Shown piece by piece: positions 8,083 to 11,462 of a DNA stretch of 11,462 nt. The position numbers and the translations under genes are program-made. The stretch is from assembly GCA_024274855.1 (NCBI GenBank), contig JAJSAJ010000682.1:1-11462 (forward strand), written 5' to 3'. The DNA comes from Planctomycetota bacterium. GTDB taxonomy: Bacteria > Planctomycetota > Planctomycetia > Pirellulales > Pirellulaceae. How positions within the stretch are numbered: position 1 is the stretch's first letter; each line of letters starts with the position of its first letter. The notes below the pieces were generated by a model, which ran no database searches, had not been told where the DNA came from, and saw only the letters and a program-made list of their open reading frames with translations.

Positions 8083-9141
8083 GAGCGTCTGACGTTGGTG
8101 CGAAAGAACATCGCGTTGCAAGGGGAAGCCTTACAGATCATCGAAAGGCGGTTTCAAGCCGGTGTCGTGGGCGAGATTGACGTACACCAGGCCAAAGCGA
8201 TTCTCGCAACAACCGAGTCACTGGTTCCGACACTTCGGGAAAACCATCGCAAGGTCCAGAACGCGATCTGCATCCTACTCGGCGTGCCACCTCGCGACCT
8301 TCGAGCGGAACTCGATGGTCCGGCCCCCATCCCGTCATCGCCCTCCGAGATTATTGTCGGAATTCCCGCGGAATTGCTCCGAAGACGTCCCGACGTGCGT
8401 CGAGCCGAGCGTCAAGCGGCAGCCCAATCCGCTCGCATCGGCATGGCCGCTTCGGAATTCTACCCACACATTGCAATCACCGGAACCATCACACTGGATG
8501 CCGAACAATTCAGCGATATCTTCAGTGGCCGTAGCCTTGCAGGAAGGTTCGGACCAGGGCTGCAATGGAACATCTTGAACTATGGTCGAATCAAGAACAG
8601 TGTTCGCGCCGAGGACGCTCGCTTTCAACAGGCTGTCATCGCCTATCAGAATACCGTATTGATGGCGAACAGAGAGGTCGAGGATGCCATCATCGCATTC
8701 TTGCAAGAGCAAGTGCGAGTCAAATCGCTTGGGCAAGCCGCCCATGAGACGGAGCAGGCCCTGAAAATTGGTTTGCTCCAATATAGTCAGGGCCTGATCG
8801 ATTACCAACGGGTCCTCGATTCTCAGCGAGCTCTCGTGCTGCAACAAGACGCTCTGGCTGAAAGCCGGGGAAAAGTGGCGACGAATCTTATTGCCACTTA
8901 CAAAGCAATCGGCGGCGGCTGGCGCATGCGCTATGCGCCCGATGTGCCGGTCGCCTTCGGGCAAGAGCCGCCGACAGACGGGACCTACAGAATGCGATTC
9001 ACCACAGAGAACCCAGAGAGCGCAGAGTAGGAAAATAGAGAGCTGACTGGCACTTGATGTTAACTCTGGCGAATGCCATCCGATGACCAATCGGCTTCTG
9101 AAACACTGCGGTATTGCTTCAACCTCAAACGTGAGTGGCAA

Positions 9142-9179
9142 TGGCTTGGCCCTTCCGACTCATTGGCCAAGCCAATTTT
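9142..9179 (+). terminator. Candidate rho-independent terminator after the channel gene
   Basis: There is a perfect 10-bp stem, TGGCTTGGCC (9142-9151) with GGCCAAGCCA (9165-9174), a 13-nt loop, then ATTTT. It lies 112 bp downstream of the channel gene stop in the correct orientation. The T-tract is short, so efficiency is uncertain. Confidence 0.55.
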
Positions 9180-9272
9180 CAGGCGATCTCTTGTCGTCAC
9201 ACGGATGAACTATTAACGTAGTCGTTCACGAGGTTTTCGTCTGCCATCGCGTTAGCACCGGAGCGTTCCGCG

Positions 9273-9372
9273 ATTTATCATTAGTCATTTGACATTAGTC
9301 ATTTATCATTGAGAGAGGCAGCGCTGCGGGGTCATACTCTTTCCACTGAAAAATGAAAAATGATAAGTGAAA
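9273..9372. repeat. AT-rich short repeats with 14-bp period and an inverted counterpart
   Basis: CATTAGTCATTT occurs at 9279-9290 and 9293-9304, and ATTTATCATT at 9273-9282 and 9301-9310, giving a 14-bp period. At 9347-9372 the opposite orientation appears (AAAAATGATAAGTGAAA). The centre holds the perfect palindrome GCAGCGCTGC at 9318-9327. Base composition is sharply AT-richer than the surroundings. No coding potential is seen; function is unknown. Confidence 0.7.
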
Positions 9373-9499
9373 CATAACAAATTCCCTCCACGCACTCTCG
9401 CAATGAACGGTTACCTATTAACCAAACTCACCCTTCTGCTCTGTGCTCTCGGTGTCCTCTGTCGTGACAATCTTTGACCAGAACGGCCGAGCACTTCGC

Positions 9500-9640
9500 C
9501 ACTTCCAGTCCCGCCCGGCAGGCGGGACCTACTCCGAGTACTTCGGCACTTCTGGTTCCGCCCGGCAGGCGGAACCTACTCCGAGTACTTCGCCACTTCT
9601 GGTTCCGCCCGGCAGGCGGAACCTACTCTCAGTGGGTTGC
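9500..9640 (+). repeat. Three tandem 47-bp units with CGGCA-loop hairpins
   Basis: Units start at 9500, 9547 and 9594, exactly 47 bp apart, each beginning CACTTC; the third decays at its 3' end. Each contains a hairpin with loop CGGCA: unit 1 arms GTCCCGCC / GGCGGGAC (9508-9528), units 2 and 3 arms GGTTCCGCC / GGCGGAACC (9554-9576, 9601-9623). A T-A pair in units 2 and 3 is C-G in unit 1, so the stem is preserved by paired changes. All are followed by CTACTC. There are no unique spacers, so this is not CRISPR; a REP/REPIN-like element is the closest described class. Confidence 0.88.
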
Positions 9641-9743
9641 AGCCACCCGTCGTCTTCGACGATAATTGGAACCACACGAACCGGATCCCGGATCCTCACG
9701 TCGCGACACGGTCACACCATCGCCACCTGCAAGGGACCATTCC

Positions 9744-11462
9744 ATGAAAAACACAACTCTCGCGTTGTGCCTTCTCGCCGCTACCGCGATGCCGGCGTTT
9801 GCCGGCCCCTGGACACAGCAGGGCAAGACCTTCGTGCATACGATTGGGCAACAGCAAATCACTTACGCGTCACCAGGCAGACTCACGGTTGGCACTAAGG
9901 GCAAGCCGGGAATAACCACTGCGATCTTTCTTTGGCACGACAACTGGGTCTATGAACGACTCGATGGCGGGCAGGTTACCCGTGGGCCACAACTGGACGA
10001 TCGCGGATGGATTCGGCTAACGGGAACCTGGGTAACACACCAGGATGCGCCGCCCATGAAATACGTGCTGGCAGTCGAACCGACGGAAACCGGTGCCGTG
10101 CTGCATCTGGAGACCAAGAAAACAGCCTCCCTTAAGCTGACTTCCGGACTGTGGTGTGCGATGCGTCTGGATCGCCCGGCATTCGCCGGTCGGCACGTCT
10201 ACGCACGCCCCACCGCACATGGTCTTATCGGCACGGATGTCTCCGGCGTGTGCGACTCGCTCTTGATTGAATTGGCCGACGGTAAGGCCGCAGTATTTTC
10301 TGGCGACGGATTCCGCAAGTTGCAGACCAGAATCGGCAAAAAGAGTCAAGGGTTCGAGCTGAACATCTATTCACAAGAGTTCGACGTCGGTGAAAAAGTG
10401 AAAACGTTGTTGAGAATCGCTTTCCAGCCGATGCCGACAGAATTCCCTGGCGAGGTAAAGCCCCGGCACCAACCATTGGAGATCGCGAACGTTTCACGCT
10501 CGACCGGAACCGTTGACCAATTTGACAAGATCGAACTGGGTGTCGACCTTCGGGGCACCTGGGACAACCCCTACGATCCTGACGATGTCACGCTTGATGC
10601 ATTGATCACTACCGCATCGGGCAAGCGGCTGAAGCAACCAGGATTCTTCATGGTCGATCAGAAGCGGCACGTTCAGGATGGCGTAGAGATCATGTCACCG
10701 GTCGGCAATGGGCGCTGGGTAGTCCGTTTCGCCGCAACGGAGGCCGGCCCATTACAGTGCCGGCTGATCGCCCGGGATCGCTCGGGAACCGTTGTGAAAG
10801 AGATCGGTCCGTTTACGGTACAACGGAGTGCCAACGCGGGGTTCTTGCGGCAAAGCAAACGCGATCCACACTATCTGCAATTCGACAGTGGTCTGGGATT
10901 CCTGCCGATCGGTCACAACTTGCCAATCTACCACACGTCCGGACAACTGGCCGATCAAGCGATCCGCAAAATGGCATCGCGGGGGGAAAACTACAATCGC
11001 TGGTGGATGTCGCGTAGCGGGCTCGGCATCGAGTGGGAGGATCAGCTCGGCTGGTATCGCCAGCCGCAGGCGGCAAGACTGGACGCGATGTTGGACCTGG
11101 CCAAACAGTTGGATTTCTATTACATGCTGTGCATGGACACGCATCAGGACTTTCGCGAAGGTGGCTGGAAAGCAAATCCATTCAACAAGGCGAACGGCGG
11201 TCCATGTGCGTCGGTGCGTGACTGGTTTACGAGCGAAAAAGCACGCACGTTCTACAGGAAACGGCTGCGTTACACGGTCGCACGCTGGGGATACTCGCCG
11301 AACATACTCTGCTGGGAGTTCGGCAACGAGATGGAAGGCTGGGCCGACACACCGGAAGAAACCAAGATCGCATGGCATCGCGAAATGGCTGCTTACCTGG
11401 CCGAGCTCGACCCCTATCGGCACCTGATCACGACGAGCTGGTGGAGTAAGACCGGCCCGGAG
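9744..11462 (+). CDS. Secreted DUF5060-containing glycoside hydrolase, GH5-like (partial, C-terminus outside window)
   Basis: There are 573 codons open to the right edge. ATG 9744 is preceded by AAGGGA about seven bases upstream and begins a typical Sec signal peptide (positive KN, hydrophobic core, cleavage after AFA at residue 20). Residues about 21-245 form a region I do not recognise, with beta-rich character. Residues about 250-350 match the DUF5060 beta-sandwich pattern (FDKIELGVDLRGTWDNPYDP, GFF at 300, RFAATEAGPLQCRL from 328). A TIM-barrel follows: FLPIGHN 386-392, YNRWWMSR, MLCMDTHQDF 461-470, and WEFGNEMEGW, in which N528-E529 fits the clan GH-A acid/base Glu at the end of strand 4. 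The nucleophile Glu lies beyond the window. It probably degrades an extracellular polysaccharide; the substrate is unknown. It is not obviously linked to the pump genes. Confidence 0.85.
   Translation, partial: MKNTTLALCLLAATAMPAFAGPWTQQGKTFVHTIGQQQITYASPGRLTVGTKGKPGITTAIFLWHDNWVYERLDGGQVTRGPQLDDRGWIRLTGTWVTHQDAPPMKYVLAVEPTETGAVLHLETKKTASLKLTSGLWCAMRLDRPAFAGRHVYARPTAHGLIGTDVSGVCDSLLIELADGKAAVFSGDGFRKLQTRIGKKSQGFELNIYSQEFDVGEKVKTLLRIAFQPMPTEFPGEVKPRHQPLEIANVSRSTGTVDQFDKIELGVDLRGTWDNPYDPDDVTLDALITTASGKRLKQPGFFMVDQKRHVQDGVEIMSPVGNGRWVVRFAATEAGPLQCRLIARDRSGTVVKEIGPFTVQRSANAGFLRQSKRDPHYLQFDSGLGFLPIGHNLPIYHTSGQLADQAIRKMASRGENYNRWWMSRSGLGIEWEDQLGWYRQPQAARLDAMLDLAKQLDFYYMLCMDTHQDFREGGWKANPFNKANGGPCASVRDWFTSEKARTFYRKRLRYTVARWGYSPNILCWEFGNEMEGWADTPEETKIAWHREMAAYLAELDPYRHLITTSWWSKTGPE

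Larger units (their letters stand above)
7435..9030 (+). pseudogene. NodT/TolC-type outer-membrane efflux lipoprotein, interrupted by an in-frame TAA
   Basis: This encodes the outer-membrane channel expected to complete the neighbouring RND pump. From ATG 7435 the product has a hydrophobic signal peptide with lipobox LLAGC (Cys at residue 35), then the family motif KVGPNYCRPPAP, WWTVFNDPILDELV and WELDIWGRIRRGVESA. At 8080-8082 a TAA ends this half after 215 residues (last residues QMRTL). The same frame then resumes without shift as ERLTLVRKNIALQGEALQI, continuing through ELLRRRPDVRRAERQAAAQS and FYPHIAITG to the stop at 9028-9030. Together the halves make about 530 codons, the length of an intact family member. 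A one-base change, CAA or GAA to TAA, would explain it. The start at 7435 is chosen for lipoprotein signal length; it has only a weak ribosome site. It could be a recent pseudogene, a sequencing error, or two translated fragments. Confidence 0.88.
9004..9462. repeat. Inverted repeat pair (24-bp arms) bracketing about 410 bp
   Basis: The left arm 9004-9027 (ACAGAGAACCCAGAGAGCGC plus AGAG) is 20/24 identical to the reverse complement of the right arm 9439-9462. The left arm overlaps the last codons of the channel gene (…NPESAE). Between the arms lie a terminator-like hairpin and the AT-rich repeats. There is no transposase gene. It may be a relic or a non-autonomous element, or simply two dispersed copies of a low-complexity repeat in opposite orientation. 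Confidence 0.5.
9031..9743. other. Repeat-rich intergenic region between channel gene and glycosidase gene
   Basis: These 713 bp hold no gene I can support. In order: terminator-like hairpin (9142-9179), AT-rich repeats (9273-9372), right arm of the inverted pair (9439-9462), three 47-bp hairpin units (9500-9640), and a short CCGGATCC direct repeat around 9681-9695. Apparent open frames across the 47-bp units merely encode a repeated RQAEPTPSTS-like peptide. No clear promoter for the glycosidase gene could be picked out. Confidence 0.7.

Noticed and set aside
8095..9030. Independent gene encoding only the C-terminal half of the channel
   Set aside because: Same frame and same family as the upstream half, no convincing ribosome site, and no signal peptide; better explained as one interrupted gene.
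8335..9141. 268-codon minus-strand open frame
   Set aside because: It is antisense to the second half of the channel gene, which has strong family motifs; no recognisable domain on this strand.
9500..9640. CRISPR array
   Set aside because: Units are near-identical over the full 47-bp period with no unique spacers, and there are no cas genes.
9443..9898. Small protein with repeated RQAEPTPSTS-like segments
   Set aside because: The peptide repeat is only the translation of the 47-bp hairpin units; there is no ribosome site or domain, and the frame runs into the glycosidase start in another phase.
10752..11423. 223-codon minus-strand and 199-codon plus-strand frames
   Set aside because: Both overlap the DUF5060 glycosidase, whose frame has a signal peptide, a ribosome site and catalytic motifs.

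Overview
The window (11,462 bp, moderately GC-rich) looks like a chromosomal stretch from a Planctomycetota-like bacterium. This is inferred from the combination of a SWIM-type SNF2 helicase, a secreted DUF5060/GH5-like glycosidase and many short hairpin-forming intergenic repeats. No rRNA or other phylogenetic marker is present to prove it, and no tRNA, rRNA, CRISPR array, integrase or transposase gene was found.

Layout. (1) 1-1437, minus strand: 5' part of a SNF2-family ATPase with a SWIM zinc finger, cut by the left window edge just after helicase motif III. (2) 1438-1890: non-coding, with two 63-bp tandem repeats that each carry a hairpin. (3) 6890-1891, minus strand: a three-gene efflux operon of TetR regulator, periplasmic adaptor (membrane fusion protein) and RND inner-membrane permease. 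The adaptor and permease overlap by ATGA. A sigma70-like promoter overlapped by imperfect palindromes lies just upstream of tetR, which suggests autorepression. (4) 7435-9030, plus strand, divergent: a NodT-type outer-membrane efflux lipoprotein, the natural third component of the pump. It is split by an in-frame TAA at codon 216, with convincing homologous sequence continuing in the same frame. (5) 9031-9743: repeat-rich non-coding region with a candidate terminator, AT-rich 14-bp-period repeats, an inverted repeat pair and three tandem 47-bp units. (6) 9744 to the right edge, plus strand: a secreted DUF5060 + TIM-barrel glycoside hydrolase, truncated by the window end.

How it fits together: TetR would repress its own operon until an inducer releases it. 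The adaptor and permease would then pair with the divergent outer-membrane channel to form a tripartite pump. Two things weaken the simple reading. The channel gene has a premature stop, and the permease has neutral residues at all three positions checked that align with the AcrB proton-relay residues D407, D408 and K940. The most interesting non-coding signal is a hairpin repeat with an invariant CGGCA loop and compensatory stem changes, present three times in tandem at 9500-9640 and once more inside the predicted signal-peptide region of the channel gene. I did not find a clearly new defence or biosynthetic system here.
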